This document shows positions 56,031 to 64,000 of a stretch of DNA of 64,000 nucleotides, in pieces. Each line of letters begins with the position of its first letter. The stretch's first letter is position 1. The position numbers and the translations under genes were made by a program. Under the pieces are notes generated by a model. That model searched no databases. It was given only the letters and a program-made list of their open reading frames with translations, and was not told the origin of the DNA. This stretch comes from Streptantibioticus ferralitis (GTDB taxonomy: Bacteria; Actinomycetota; Actinomycetes; Streptomycetales; Streptomycetaceae): positions 310,001-374,000 of the forward strand of contig NZ_JARHTQ010000004.1 in assembly GCF_029223525.1 (NCBI RefSeq), read 5' to 3'.

Positions 56031-57875
56031 ATGTCGCACCTACTCTCGCGATGGCGCCGCCTCGGCGCCGCCGTCATCGCCAGCGCACTGACGGCCTGCG
56101 CGGCACCAGCCGCCGACACTACGTCCATCCTCGGTCAGCGCACCCCGACGCCCCGCCTTGGCCAGCGCATCGCGGTTCCGGCCTACATGCCAGCCAGCGA
56201 CACCACGTCCTGGAACGAGCTGTCCAACGCCGGATCCCAACTCGGGCTGCTGGATGGCGGCTTGGGCTCTAGCGCCATCAGTACCATTCGACACCACGGC
56301 ACCAAGGTCGTCGGCTATGTCGACACTGGGTGGTTCGGCTTCAGGGGCAAACCGACCGCTGACGGCAGAACGGACGCGACCTCCTGGCTCGTGCAGGCCG
56401 AACAGGGCGTCGACGCGTTGTACTCCCGCTACGGAAGTTCGCTCGACGGCATATTCTTTGACGACGCCACCACCACCTGCGGGCCCCGCCCCGGCAGCTA
56501 TGAGTACGTTGACTACTACCGTCGGCTCAATGACTTCGTGCACACCACCCACCGCGGCAGTCTTACCGTGGCCAACCCCAACGCGCCGGTCCCGCAGTGC
56601 TACGAGAACGCCGCCGACGTGCTGGTCACCTTCGAGGGCACAGAAAGGGAATACCTCAACCCGTCTGCCGCCAACGCCCCCGTGCCCTGGCAACTGCACG
56701 GCGACCCAGACAAGTTCTGGAACATCGTCCACGACGTGCGGCAGAGCGACCTGCCCAAGGTCATCACCAAGTCCAAGCAGAACAACGCCGGTTACCTCTA
56801 CGCCACCGACCGCGCTGGGACGTCCGCGCCATACCAAGCGATGCCGACTCCGAGCTACTTCAACACCGAACTCGCGGACTCCAAGGTCCCCGACAGCCAG
56901 ACCCCGGTGACGCCTGGCGGGCTCACCGCCTCGTACGCCACCGCCACCACGGCGACCCTCAGGTGGGCTTCGGCGCCGACCACGGGCGCGGTCGGCTACG
57001 ACGTCTACGCGAACAACGTAAAGATCGGCTCGTTGCGCAATTCGTCCCCCAGCGCGGAGCAGTTCACCGCCACCGGACTGACTCCCGCGACCCGCTACAC
57101 CTTCACCGTCCGGTCCCGCGATATGGCCGGCACGCAGTCCTCGGCCAGTCCCGGCACCACAGTGACCACCAGGTCGCCCGACGGCGTCGCGCCCACCGCG
57201 CCCAGAGGGCTGGCCGACAGCGACCTCAAGGCCACGAGTACCACCCTCAGCTGGGCCGCTTCCACTCCCACTCCTTCCGCCGCCCTCGCCTCGTACGACG
57301 TCAGCGAGAACGGCACCCACCTGCTGACTCTCGCCCCCTCAACCACCAGGATCACCCTCGGCGGCCTCAACCCCGCGAAGACCTACTCCTTCACCGTCAC
57401 CGCGACCGACACCACCGGCGCGGCCTCGGCCGCCTCCAACACCCTTTCGGTGACCACTCCGCCGCAACCTGCGGCACACATCGTGAACCCGTCCATCACC
57501 CACACCTCCAACGCCATCACCTTCCAGGCGAAATACACCCTCCCCTACACCGTCAAGAACGTCTTCATCGACACAGACGCCAACACCTCCACCGGCTGTG
57601 CAATCGCCACCGGAACAGCAGACATCGGTGCCGACTACCGCATCGAGAACAACACCCTGTACCACTACGCGGGACAAACCGCCTCCTCCTGCAAATGGAG
57701 CCCCGTCACCTCCGTCACCCCGGTGATCACCGACACCGACGGCCTGCACACCTGGACGATCCCCATCAGCGCCCTCCACTTGCCAGGCAGCTCGATCAGC
57801 GCCATCTTCAACGGCTCGGACAGTTCCAACTCCCTCGGCGACTACAGCACCACGACTACGCTCACGCTCAGCTGA
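56031..57875 (+). CDS. Secreted Spherulin-4 family glycosidase-like protein with FnIII domains
   Basis: This is a 614-residue exported protein. The signal peptide ends near ALTACAAPA and could be a lipoprotein signal (LTAC). Residues 40-290 form a Spherulin-4-like domain (IAVPAYMPASDTTSWNELSN, VVGYVDTGWFGFRG, SLDGIFFDDATTTCG, LTVANPNAPVPQC), the fold of GH114/GH135-type galactosaminidases. Two fibronectin type III domains follow at about 296-385 and 390-480, then a C-terminal beta domain of about 130 residues that may bind carbohydrate. GGAGG precedes the ATG. An extracellular role on galactosamine-containing polymers is inference. Confidence 0.85.
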   Translation: MSHLLSRWRRLGAAVIASALTACAAPAADTTSILGQRTPTPRLGQRIAVPAYMPASDTTSWNELSNAGSQLGLLDGGLGSSAISTIRHHGTKVVGYVDTGWFGFRGKPTADGRTDATSWLVQAEQGVDALYSRYGSSLDGIFFDDATTTCGPRPGSYEYVDYYRRLNDFVHTTHRGSLTVANPNAPVPQCYENAADVLVTFEGTEREYLNPSAANAPVPWQLHGDPDKFWNIVHDVRQSDLPKVITKSKQNNAGYLYATDRAGTSAPYQAMPTPSYFNTELADSKVPDSQTPVTPGGLTASYATATTATLRWASAPTTGAVGYDVYANNVKIGSLRNSSPSAEQFTATGLTPATRYTFTVRSRDMAGTQSSASPGTTVTTRSPDGVAPTAPRGLADSDLKATSTTLSWAASTPTPSAALASYDVSENGTHLLTLAPSTTRITLGGLNPAKTYSFTVTATDTTGAASAASNTLSVTTPPQPAAHIVNPSITHTSNAITFQAKYTLPYTVKNVFIDTDANTSTGCAIATGTADIGADYRIENNTLYHYAGQTASSCKWSPVTSVTPVITDTDGLHTWTIPISALHLPGSSISAIFNGSDSSNSLGDYSTTTTLTLS

Positions 57876-58140
57876 CCCGCGCTGCGTCCGCACCTACTCG
57901 GTGCGCAGCGCAGCATCCGGTGCGCACCGGCTCGCCGATGCGGCGGACCGTTGCACTCGGCCCGGCCGACCTGGTAGTGCCAGCTACGTCCTGACGTGGC
58001 CGTCTCGGCCCAAGCCGGATCGGCGGTCTTGACCGCCCACCGGGCCGCGTACCGGGGCGGGTGTGGAAGGAGCCGTACGGAAATGACGTCTGGGCGCTGG
58101 TCGACGCCAGCCGCACTGCGAGCCACAGGGTCTTGTTCGG
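57876..58140. other. Intergenic region between convergent genes
   Basis: About 265 bp without a recognisable gene. A GC-rich run around 58020-58060 could act in termination, but no clean hairpin was found. Confidence 0.4.
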
Positions 58141-59550
58141 TCACTCCAGGTCGGACACCAGCTTGAGGACGGTTTTGAACAGTGCGTTGAGAGCTGCCCG
58201 GTAGGCGTGTTCGGGCGGGGCTGCGAAGCCGACGAGCAGGCCTGCGGGGCGTGCACTGGGGTCGACATAGAGTTCGGCAAGACCACGCAGAGCGAGTCCG
58301 TGCTGGGCGCAGACGGTCAGGATCTCTTGTTCCGGTGGCCAGTCGGAAGAGACGGTGAGCAGGGTGTGCAGGCCAGCGGGGACGCCGTGGGCGGTCAGTC
58401 CCGCGACGGTGGCCGCGTGTTCGAGAAGTAGTTCGCGCCGACGGCGGTAGCGCAGGCGGGCGGCACGGATGTGGCGGTCGTAGGCGTGGGTGGTGATGAA
58501 GTCGGCGAGGACGAGTTGGGACAGGGTCTCCGTGTACAGGTCGGCCTGCTTCTTTGCTTCTACGATCGGGTTCACCAGCTGGGGCGGCAGGGCCATCCAG
58601 GCCAGGCGTAGCGCGGGGCCGAGGGTCTTGGAGGCGGTGCCGCAGTAGACGGTTCGGTCAGGGGCGATGCCCTGGAGAGCACCGACGGGTTGACGGTCGT
58701 AGCGGTACTCGCCGTCGTAGTCGTCCTCGATGACCAACCCACCGGATGAGCGCGACCAGGCACAGACGGCCTGCCGCCGGCCGGGATGGAGGGGGACTCC
58801 GGTCGGGTACTGGTGGGAGGGGGTGAGCAGCACGGCATCGATGCTTTGCGTGAGTGCGTCCACGCAGGCGCCGTGGGCGTCGACGGGCAGCGCTGGAGTG
58901 GTGAGTCCGGCGCGCTGGACGACGGCGCGGAAGAGGTTGTGGCTGGGATCCTCCACCGCCACGGTCCTCGCACCGTCCGCGGCCAGCACCCTGCTGAGCA
59001 GGCACAGGCCCTGGTAGTAGCCGGAGGTGATGACGATGCGGTCGGGAGTGGTGATCACTCCGCGGGTGCGGCCGAGGTAGTCAGCGACCGCGGTGCGCAG
59101 TTCGATCCGGCCTTGCGGGTCTCCGGCGCCGAACATCTCGGGGCGGGAGTCGGCGAGTACCCGGCGCGTGGCGGCGAGCCACGCTCGGACGGGGAAGGTG
59201 CTGACGTCGGGAAGTCCTGGGCGCAGGTCATGACGGGGACCTGTCGCTGCGGGGGCAGCGGATTCGGGCGGCATGGTGTTCGGTGGCATGTCTGCCACGG
59301 TGGTGCCCGACCCCGGCCGGGTGGTCAGGTATCCCTCCGCGACCAGTTGGTCGTAGGCGGCGGTCACCGTGCCGCGGGACAGTCCGAGTTCCGCAGCAAG
59401 CCCTCGGGTGGACGGCAGGAGCGTCCCGGCGGCCAGACGTCCCTGGCGGATTGCCTTGCGCAGCGCCGACTGCAGGCCGACGCGTCGGCCGCCTGCCGCG
59501 TCGAGATCGATATGCAGGTCCATCCGGGAGCCGGACCAAGATTTCGGCAT
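58141..59550 (-). CDS. MocR/PdxR-type regulator (GntR HTH fused to aminotransferase fold)
   Basis: This 469-residue protein has a GntR winged helix at about 20-85 (ALRKAIRQGRLAAGTLLPST, LAAELGLSRGTVTAAYDQLV). It is fused to a fold-type I aminotransferase-like domain. That domain keeps the PLP lysine in CGTASKTLGPALRL, DDYDGEYRYD and TSGYYQGLCLL. The start MPKSWSG is usual in this family. Such regulators bind PLP and control vitamin B6 or amino-compound genes. It is divergent from a metallophosphoesterase gene with a palindromic site between. Confidence 0.92.
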   Translation of the reverse strand: MPKSWSGSRMDLHIDLDAAGGRRVGLQSALRKAIRQGRLAAGTLLPSTRGLAAELGLSRGTVTAAYDQLVAEGYLTTRPGSGTTVADMPPNTMPPESAAPAATGPRHDLRPGLPDVSTFPVRAWLAATRRVLADSRPEMFGAGDPQGRIELRTAVADYLGRTRGVITTPDRIVITSGYYQGLCLLSRVLAADGARTVAVEDPSHNLFRAVVQRAGLTTPALPVDAHGACVDALTQSIDAVLLTPSHQYPTGVPLHPGRRQAVCAWSRSSGGLVIEDDYDGEYRYDRQPVGALQGIAPDRTVYCGTASKTLGPALRLAWMALPPQLVNPIVEAKKQADLYTETLSQLVLADFITTHAYDRHIRAARLRYRRRRELLLEHAATVAGLTAHGVPAGLHTLLTVSSDWPPEQEILTVCAQHGLALRGLAELYVDPSARPAGLLVGFAAPPEHAYRAALNALFKTVLKLVSDLE

Positions 59551-59552
59551 GG

Positions 59553-59578
59553 AACTGGATCTTATATCTGGTCCAGTT
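59553..59578. promoter_or_regulatory. Candidate MocR operator
   Basis: AACTGGA and TCCAGTT form a perfect 7-bp inverted repeat with 12-bp spacing. The region also holds direct repeats CTGGATC/CTGGTCC 14 bp apart. Such direct and inverted half-sites are typical for MocR regulators. It lies directly before the MocR start. Confidence 0.6.
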
Positions 59579-59636
59579 GCCACCTAGCTTGAGACCGAAG
59601 GGATCAACAGACCCACTGTGACAAGGACTTACCGCG

Positions 59637-60392
59637 ATGACCGTGATCGCTCATCTCAGCGACACCCACATCGACAACTGGCCGCTCAGCATCGCACGCA
59701 CCCGAGCCGTCGTGGACTACCTCAACGACCTGCCCTACGACCTCGACGCGATCGTGGTCACTGGAGACATCACCGACCATGGCCTACCGGCCGAATACGA
59801 GCTGGCCCGTGAGCTCTTCACCTGCCGGCACCCGGTGATGTTCTGTCCCGGCAACCACGACGAGCGTGACGCCTTCCGCAGACACCTGCTGGGCCAAGCC
59901 GGTTCGACGGCGCCGATCAATCAGGTACACCAGACCGCCGGCGCGGTGATCGCCCTGTGCGACTCATCAGTGCCGGGCAAGGACGAGGGCTTCCTCTCGG
60001 ACGAAACGCTGGCCTGGCTGGAAGACGTGCTGGCCCGAACCTCGGCCGGAGTGCCCGTGGTCGTCGGCTTCCACCACCCACCGGCCCGGTTGCACGTCCC
60101 CTTCATCGACAGCATCCGCCAGTTCGGGGCTGAGCGGCTCGCCGCACTTGCCGGCCGTCGTCGCAACCTCACAGCCTTCCTGTGCGGGCATGCGCATACA
60201 GCCGCGGCGACCGTCTTCGGCGAACGACCGCTGCTGGTGGCTCCCGGAGTCGTCTCCACACTCCGTCTGCCCTGGGAGCAGCACGCCTCTCCGCATGACC
60301 ATGTCCACCTGGACCATCTGCCCGCACTCGCCTTCCACGTCCTCGGCGACGCAGGGGAGTTGACCACCCACTTCCGGCACGTCCACTTGTGA
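59637..60392 (+). CDS. Metallophosphoesterase (CpdA-like)
   Basis: This 251-residue calcineurin-like phosphoesterase has all metal motifs: HLSDTHID, VTGDITDHG, CPGNHDE, FHHPP and LCGHAHT. The form resembles class III cyclic nucleotide phosphodiesterases (CpdA) or related phosphatases. It is probably regulated by the divergent MocR protein. Its stop overlaps the start of a truncated acetyltransferase frame (GTGA). Confidence 0.9.
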   Translation: MTVIAHLSDTHIDNWPLSIARTRAVVDYLNDLPYDLDAIVVTGDITDHGLPAEYELARELFTCRHPVMFCPGNHDERDAFRRHLLGQAGSTAPINQVHQTAGAVIALCDSSVPGKDEGFLSDETLAWLEDVLARTSAGVPVVVGFHHPPARLHVPFIDSIRQFGAERLAALAGRRRNLTAFLCGHAHTAAATVFGERPLLVAPGVVSTLRLPWEQHASPHDHVHLDHLPALAFHVLGDAGELTTHFRHVHL

Positions 60393-60634
60393 CCGAACAA
60401 CGCCGGTGCCGGAGAGCCGACTTGATCATCCACCGAGACGACAGGTACGAACTCGACACCATTGCCGAGCGGATCGGCCTTGATCGTGTCCACCGATGCC
60501 TCTCGACCGATACCTTCTGGGCGATCGGCCGGAGCAGGGAAACCGTCGAGCGCCGTACCCCCGGCACCGTAATCCAAAAAGTGCGCGGTGAGCGGGCTCG
60601 ATGCGCGCACTCCGTGCTCTCTCAGCAGGCGTGA
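60389..60634 (+). pseudogene. GNAT acetyltransferase N-terminal remnant
   Basis: The frame begins at a GTG overlapping the previous stop. It reads IIHRDDRYELDTIAERIGLD and CLSTDTFWAIGRSRETVER, the usual N-terminal 50 residues of a common GNAT family. The acetyl-CoA-binding part is missing, and the frame continues as unrelated sequence to a stop. The 3' end overlaps the tail of the convergent binding-protein gene, suggesting a deletion joined them. Confidence 0.7.
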
Positions 60635-61734
60635 AGGATCCGAAAGCGATCGGGTTCCGCCGGATCTCGATCAACGACTTGGATTGGCGTCCAAGCCCAT
60701 TGCCAAACACTGATGTCTGGCGTGCGGGAGAACTGGATCTGCCCGCGGGTGCCTTCGACTGCAACGCGCGGCCAGGATTCGGCAATGCGCGCCCGGTCCT
60801 CGCCGTAAGAACGCAGCACATCGGCGAGGAAGGCGACCGTGTCGTAGCCCTCGAAGGCGACGAAGGAGGGCGCTTCGGCCAGCCGCTCGCGGAGGGCCGT
60901 CTCGACTCGTGCACCGAGTGGGCTGAGGCGCTCGGGCAGGTAGCGCAAGAACGGGATCGCGGCGCTGTCGTCGCCCAGCAACGTCACCCATTCGGCGAAC
61001 TCCGGTTGCCCGGCCGGAGCACCAATCATGATCTCGGCGAGGCGCTGGTCGCGGCGGACAGACTTGACGATCGACACCGCCGGCTCCGGGTGGCCGACCA
61101 GAAGAAGGAGGGCTGTCGCGCGATTGTCGACGAGCTCGTCGCACACGGCCGTGGGGTCGAGCGCGCGCATGTCGAGTTCGATGACGGTGCCGCCGCGTGG
61201 CGCGAGGTAGTCCCGCAGAATGCGGGCCCCAGACGCCCAGTAGACACTCGGGTCGGCTGCTACGGCGATTCGACTGTGGCCCGCGCTGAAGAGGAAGTCT
61301 GCGTAGATCTGCCAGCCGTGGGACTGCGCCGGGGCGAGGCGCGCGACCCATTCCGTTGGCTGTTCGGTGAGCGCGTCGAGAACCGCTGACGAGCAGAGGA
61401 AGGGCAGGCCGAGGGCGTCGGCCCTGGCGGCAGCAGCGCGAGCGACGACGCTGTGATACTCCCCCGCCAAGGCGGCCACGCCCAGGCGAGCCAATTCATC
61501 TACGGCCGCCACGGCCCTCTGTGGATCAGCCGCGGTGTCTCTGACCACCAGCTCGAGTGGTCTTCCGACGATCCCGCCGGAGTCATTGACTTCGCGAACG
61601 GCCAGCTCGAGTCCAGCGAGCAAGTGTTGGCCGGCCTCTACCCAGCCAGGCCGAGTTAGCGGAACGAGAGCGCCTATCTGGACGGATGATCCGTCAGTCC
61701 GCTCCGCTCCAGATGGCGATGGTGGCGTATTCAT
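60622..61734 (-). CDS. Periplasmic-binding-protein-like ligand receptor without export signal
   Basis: This 370-residue protein has the LivJ/type I periplasmic binding fold: QIGALVPLTRPGWVEAGQHL, AVREVNDSGGIVGRPLELVV, SAVLDALTEQPTEWVARLAP, FVAFEGYDTVAFLADVL. The N-terminus (MNTPPSPSGAERTDGSS) has neither a signal peptide nor a lipobox, and no transporter genes are adjacent. It may be a cytoplasmic sensor, or a domain split from a larger receptor or kinase. The ligand is unknown, perhaps an amino acid or amide. Confidence 0.8.
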   Translation of the reverse strand: MNTPPSPSGAERTDGSSVQIGALVPLTRPGWVEAGQHLLAGLELAVREVNDSGGIVGRPLELVVRDTAADPQRAVAAVDELARLGVAALAGEYHSVVARAAAARADALGLPFLCSSAVLDALTEQPTEWVARLAPAQSHGWQIYADFLFSAGHSRIAVAADPSVYWASGARILRDYLAPRGGTVIELDMRALDPTAVCDELVDNRATALLLLVGHPEPAVSIVKSVRRDQRLAEIMIGAPAGQPEFAEWVTLLGDDSAAIPFLRYLPERLSPLGARVETALRERLAEAPSFVAFEGYDTVAFLADVLRSYGEDRARIAESWPRVAVEGTRGQIQFSRTPDISVWQWAWTPIQVVDRDPAEPDRFRILHAC

Positions 61735-61770
61735 GCGTTGGCGTCTCCGGTGTGACGGTTCGGTTGCAGT

Positions 61771-62169
61771 TTATCCGGATCGCAGAGCGGCAAGGCCCGG
61801 TAGTACGCGTTCATCCCATCTCGCCGTGGCGGGCGCACCTGGGTGACCATGCCGGACATTGCATCCACCACCATCGCCAACAGGCAACCGATTGTTTGAT
61901 TGCTGAGCTGCCAGGCCGCTCGATACGGGGACCGTGACTCTGGCGTTACAGGGCAGGAAGGCCAGGGGCGTTGGGGTTCCCGAGGTGATCGCCGTGTAAC
62001 AGGAGGTGGGTGCAGCGACGAAGCTGATCGAGGTGGAGCGCACGGCATCGCGTGAACGGGGGGTGCCATTCGACTGCGGACGCAGTCGATGGCACGGCAT
62101 TGTTCGAGGCACTGTCCACTCGTGAGGATCCGTCTGCGAGGCGCTCCTGTGGCTGGTGTTCTTGAGCAT
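61771..62169 (-). CDS. Possible small ORF with good ribosome-binding site
   Basis: A 132-codon frame starts MLKNTSHRSASQTDPHEWTV after AAGGAGAG at good spacing and ends 36 bp before the binding-protein gene. Its composition is Ser/Thr/Pro/Arg-rich with no domain I recognise, and a strong palindrome lies inside it. It may be spurious, or an upstream regulatory ORF. Confidence 0.25.
   Translation of the reverse strand: MLKNTSHRSASQTDPHEWTVPRTMPCHRLRPQSNGTPRSRDAVRSTSISFVAAPTSCYTAITSGTPTPLAFLPCNARVTVPVSSGLAAQQSNNRLPVGDGGGCNVRHGHPGAPATARWDERVLPGLAALRSG
62063..62095. repeat. Strong near-perfect palindrome
   Basis: GTGCCAT-T-CGACTGCG pairs with CGCAGTCGATGGCAC over 15 bp with one bulged T and a two-base loop. 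It lies between the binding-protein gene and the HAD pseudogene. Confidence 0.85.
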
Positions 62170-62329
62170 CGTCCGGCTCTCCTTAATCCCGGTCCCTCTC
62201 CAGTGGCGGGGGTCAGCGAAGATCGTCGACCGCGGGCCCGTCAGGGTGGACCAGGCGCCCAAGAAGCTGATCACCGGCGCTGACGGACGCGTGCGCGTAT
62301 TGCCGGGCCACCGGTGATGTCCAGGTGCC
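62170..62329. other. Intergenic region, no gene recognised
   Basis: A plus-strand frame reads LWLVFLSIVRLSLIPVPLQW and then VRVDQAPKKLITGADGRVRV before a stop. It may be a gene tail, but I cannot place it. Confidence 0.3.
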
Positions 62330-62989
62330 TCATGGGCGTGCCTTCTGGCCGGTTTTCGCAGCGAAGGTGAAGGAGAGATGCAAGCCATCGAGATCGGATT
62401 CTGCGTGAACGCGGCGCAGGTCATCGACATGCGCGGAGAGCAGGGCGTCAACATCGGCGAGGGCGCCGCCGACGCCGATGCACCGCATGCCTGCTGCGTG
62501 GGCGGCATGCACGCCGGCCGGTGCGTCCTCGACGACTACGCATTGTGCTGGTGTCGCGCCGAGCAGTTGAGCCGCGGTCAGGTAGCCCTCGGGGTTGGGC
62601 TTGCCACGCTGGATGTCATCGGCTGCCCCCAGGTGCATTGGATGCGGCAGCTGGGCTGCGGCGAGTCGCCCTTGGGCAACGGCGCGAGTGCCTGAGGTGA
62701 CGATGGCTCACGCATCCCGCGGAAGCGTGCCCAGCAGCCGAGCCGCTCCCGGGGTCGCTGTCAGCCCATCGAAGTCGCGTTCCTCTCTCTCGACAATGCG
62801 GCGGGTCTCTGCCTCGGCATCCAGGTGCGGGGCGATGAGACGGACAACATCGAGGTTCTCCGGCATCTGGCCGGTGGTGATGTCGAGGTGCGCGAGGACG
62901 CGCGGGTCAGACACGGGCGTGTCCGCCGCCTCGGCGGCTCCGGCCAGCAGCACGGTGGGCGAGAGGCCGGTGACCACCTTCTTGAGCAT
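62330..62989 (-). pseudogene. HAD-family sugar phosphatase pseudogene
   Basis: Two halves in one frame are separated by a single TGA at 62708-62710. The first half ends DFDGLTATPGAARLLGTLPRDA. The second continues AIVTSGTRA, ADDIQRGKPNPEGYLTAAQL and CVVVEDAPAGVHAAHAAGM, typical HAD motifs II-IV. The family normally has Trp at the stop position, so a TGG to TGA change is likely. The N-terminal DxDGT nucleophile motif is also absent, replaced by MLKKVVTGLSPTVLLAGAAE. The gene is therefore doubly broken. Confidence 0.75.
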
Positions 62990-63042
62990 GTGTCCTACTT
63001 CTCTGCGGCGCAGAGGAGTTGACGTGCGCCGGTGGTGTGGGT

Positions 63043-63591
63043 TCAGCCCGGGTCGACCACCGTGGTGATCAGGCCGGTATTGAGGTCGTAGGCGTAGCCG
63101 CCGACCGTGATCTTGTCGATGCTGGCCGCCAGTTCTGGCGCGGTGCGTAGCCGTTCGACGTCCTCGTGCACGGTCGTGGCAGGGTCGAGGACGGCCATGG
63201 CGGCGGCCGTCTGCTCGTCATAGCCACCGCGGGCGGCGTAGCCGTGGCGCAGTTGCTCGTCGGCGAGCAGTCCGGAGCCGCAGTCGGTGTGGTGGACGAC
63301 CGCGACTTCGAACCAGTCGGCGTCCGGGGTCTTGTTCTCGTGCAGGTGGCAGATCCAGGCGAGGTCCTTGATCACTGACGGGGTGACTCGGCCGCCGACG
63401 TTGCGGGCGACGATTGCCTCGCCCAGCCTCGCGCCGAGGATGGCCGCCGGCTCGACGCGGGGGTCGATGCAGGTGATGATGTAGAGCTGGTTGAAGGGGA
63501 TGAACGGGATCGCGGGGACCTCGTCTTTGGCGTCGGTGGCGGCGAACCGGGCGTTGCGCTCGAGATGAGTGGCGAAGTGTGAGACAGGCAT
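63043..63591 (-). CDS. Beta-class carbonic anhydrase
   Basis: This 182-residue protein has zinc ligands Cys in YIITCIDPRVEP (CxDxR dyad) and His and Cys in VVHHTDCGSGLL. These are the beta-carbonic anhydrase signatures. It interconverts CO2 and bicarbonate in the cytosol. The ATG gives MPVSHFATHLERNARFA. It lies 14 bp after the upstream hydrolase gene in the same direction, probably one operon. Confidence 0.9.
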   Translation of the reverse strand: MPVSHFATHLERNARFAATDAKDEVPAIPFIPFNQLYIITCIDPRVEPAAILGARLGEAIVARNVGGRVTPSVIKDLAWICHLHENKTPDADWFEVAVVHHTDCGSGLLADEQLRHGYAARGGYDEQTAAAMAVLDPATTVHEDVERLRTAPELAASIDKITVGGYAYDLNTGLITTVVDPG

Positions 63592-63605
63592 GACGGTGGC
63601 TCCGG

Positions 63606-64000
63606 TCAGCGGGATGGGCGGATCGCCCGGGCGGCGGTGAGGATGAGGTCGGCGACTTCGGCGGGTCGTGCGACCGGCACGGCGTGCGCGGATTCCACTT
63701 CCACGAGTTGGGATCCGGCGCGCTCGGCCATGAAGCGCAGGATGGCGGGCGGCAGTGAGCGGTCCTGCGTGGAGATCAACGCCCACGAGGGCAGGGTGCG
63801 CCAGCTCGGCGTGCCGGGCAGCGTCTCGCCCAGGGCGGCCGGGTCGATTGGTCGTTGGCAGGCTGCCATCACCGCGGCGTGGGTGGGCTCGACGTCGGCG
63901 GCGTAGACCTCGCCGAAGCGCTCCGGTCGCAGGATCAGGTCGTTGCCGCCCAACGGGTTCGGCGTGACATCGAGGTTGTCGGGGGTGAGCAGGCTGCCGG
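63606..64000 (-). CDS. Alpha/beta hydrolase (C-terminal part)
   Basis: The last 130 codons of a gene that enters from beyond the window. The visible part has LPSWALISTQDRSLPPAILR (acid residue region) and VEVESAHAVPVARPAEVADL with the catalytic His, as in the alpha/beta hydrolases of the EstC/salicylate esterase-like group. The nucleophile elbow lies outside the window. It is probably co-transcribed with the carbonic anhydrase. Confidence 0.85.
   Translation of the reverse strand, partial: GSLLTPDNLDVTPNPLGGNDLILRPERFGEVYAADVEPTHAAVMAACQRPIDPAALGETLPGTPSWRTLPSWALISTQDRSLPPAILRFMAERAGSQLVEVESAHAVPVARPAEVADLILTAARAIRPSR

Noticed and set aside
62089-62283. Plus-strand ORF of 64 codons
   Set aside because: No ribosome-binding site, and it is antisense to a better-supported but still doubtful minus-strand ORF.

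Overview
The window is high-GC DNA of a Streptomyces-type actinomycete. The signs are strong G/C bias at third codon positions, frequent GTG and TTG starts, many ATGA/GTGA translational overlaps, XRE-DUF397 pairs, MocR, LysR and MerR regulators, Tat-type signal peptides and a family 2B encapsulin. Most of it reads as ordinary chromosome. Several segments carry gene wreckage, and about 50-56 kb looks like an eroded accessory island. No CRISPR array, rRNA, intact tRNA or intact insertion sequence was seen.

Layout. 0-2.6 kb: succinate dehydrogenase flavoprotein (cut by the window edge) and cytochrome b subunit, divergent from a LysR regulator across a clean T-N11-A operator. 3.6-6.0 kb: GNAT acetyltransferase and small secreted or hydrophilic proteins. 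6.1-9.4 kb: a tight XRE, DUF397, response regulator and histidine kinase run. 9.6-12.5 kb: membrane protein, 3-hydroxyisobutyryl-CoA hydrolase and LLM-class oxidoreductase. 12.5-16.5 kb: a LacI-controlled sugar locus in decay. One GH5-like glycosidase, one ABC permease and the LacI gene are intact, while endo-N-acetylglucosaminidase (GH85), alpha-mannosidase (GH38) and the partner permease survive only as fragments. This points to former use of N-glycans. 16.9-22.1 kb: His-rich secreted protein, beta-propeller lipoprotein, NodB-like lipoprotein, a GC-rich tandem repeat and an S15 peptidase. 22.2-27.4 kb: 2OG-Fe oxygenase behind a cysteine-type leader peptide, NAD(P)-binding protein, VOC protein and Tex.

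27.5-34.2 kb: a four-gene acyl-CoA catabolism operon (CoA-transferase, acyl-CoA dehydrogenase, thiolase, FadB-like) and a MerR gene. Both have a matching operator upstream. 34.2-42.8 kb: TPP enzyme, fatty acid desaturase, nitroreductase, ABC-F ATPase with a possible attenuator leader, pseudouridine catabolism pair psuG-psuK, and a secreted phosphodiester glycosidase. 43.1-45.8 kb: polyprenyl diphosphate synthase and family 2B encapsulin shell with a cyclic-nucleotide-binding-like insert. This is the most notable system in the window, with a triple 14-bp repeat between its two genes. 46-50 kb: asparaginase, NlpC/P60-like secreted protein, and a MarR/esterase pair sharing three operators at exact 15-bp spacing.

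50.1-56 kb: a tRNA-Leu 3' end remnant, a truncated hypothetical gene, fragments of two DNA methyltransferases, a GIY-YIG (T5orf172) protein and an ATPase/XRE/DUF397 regulatory trio. 56-64 kb: a secreted Spherulin-4/FnIII protein, MocR with a divergent metallophosphoesterase, a truncated GNAT, a ligand-binding protein lacking an export signal, a HAD phosphatase pseudogene, beta-carbonic anhydrase and the C-terminus of an alpha/beta hydrolase.
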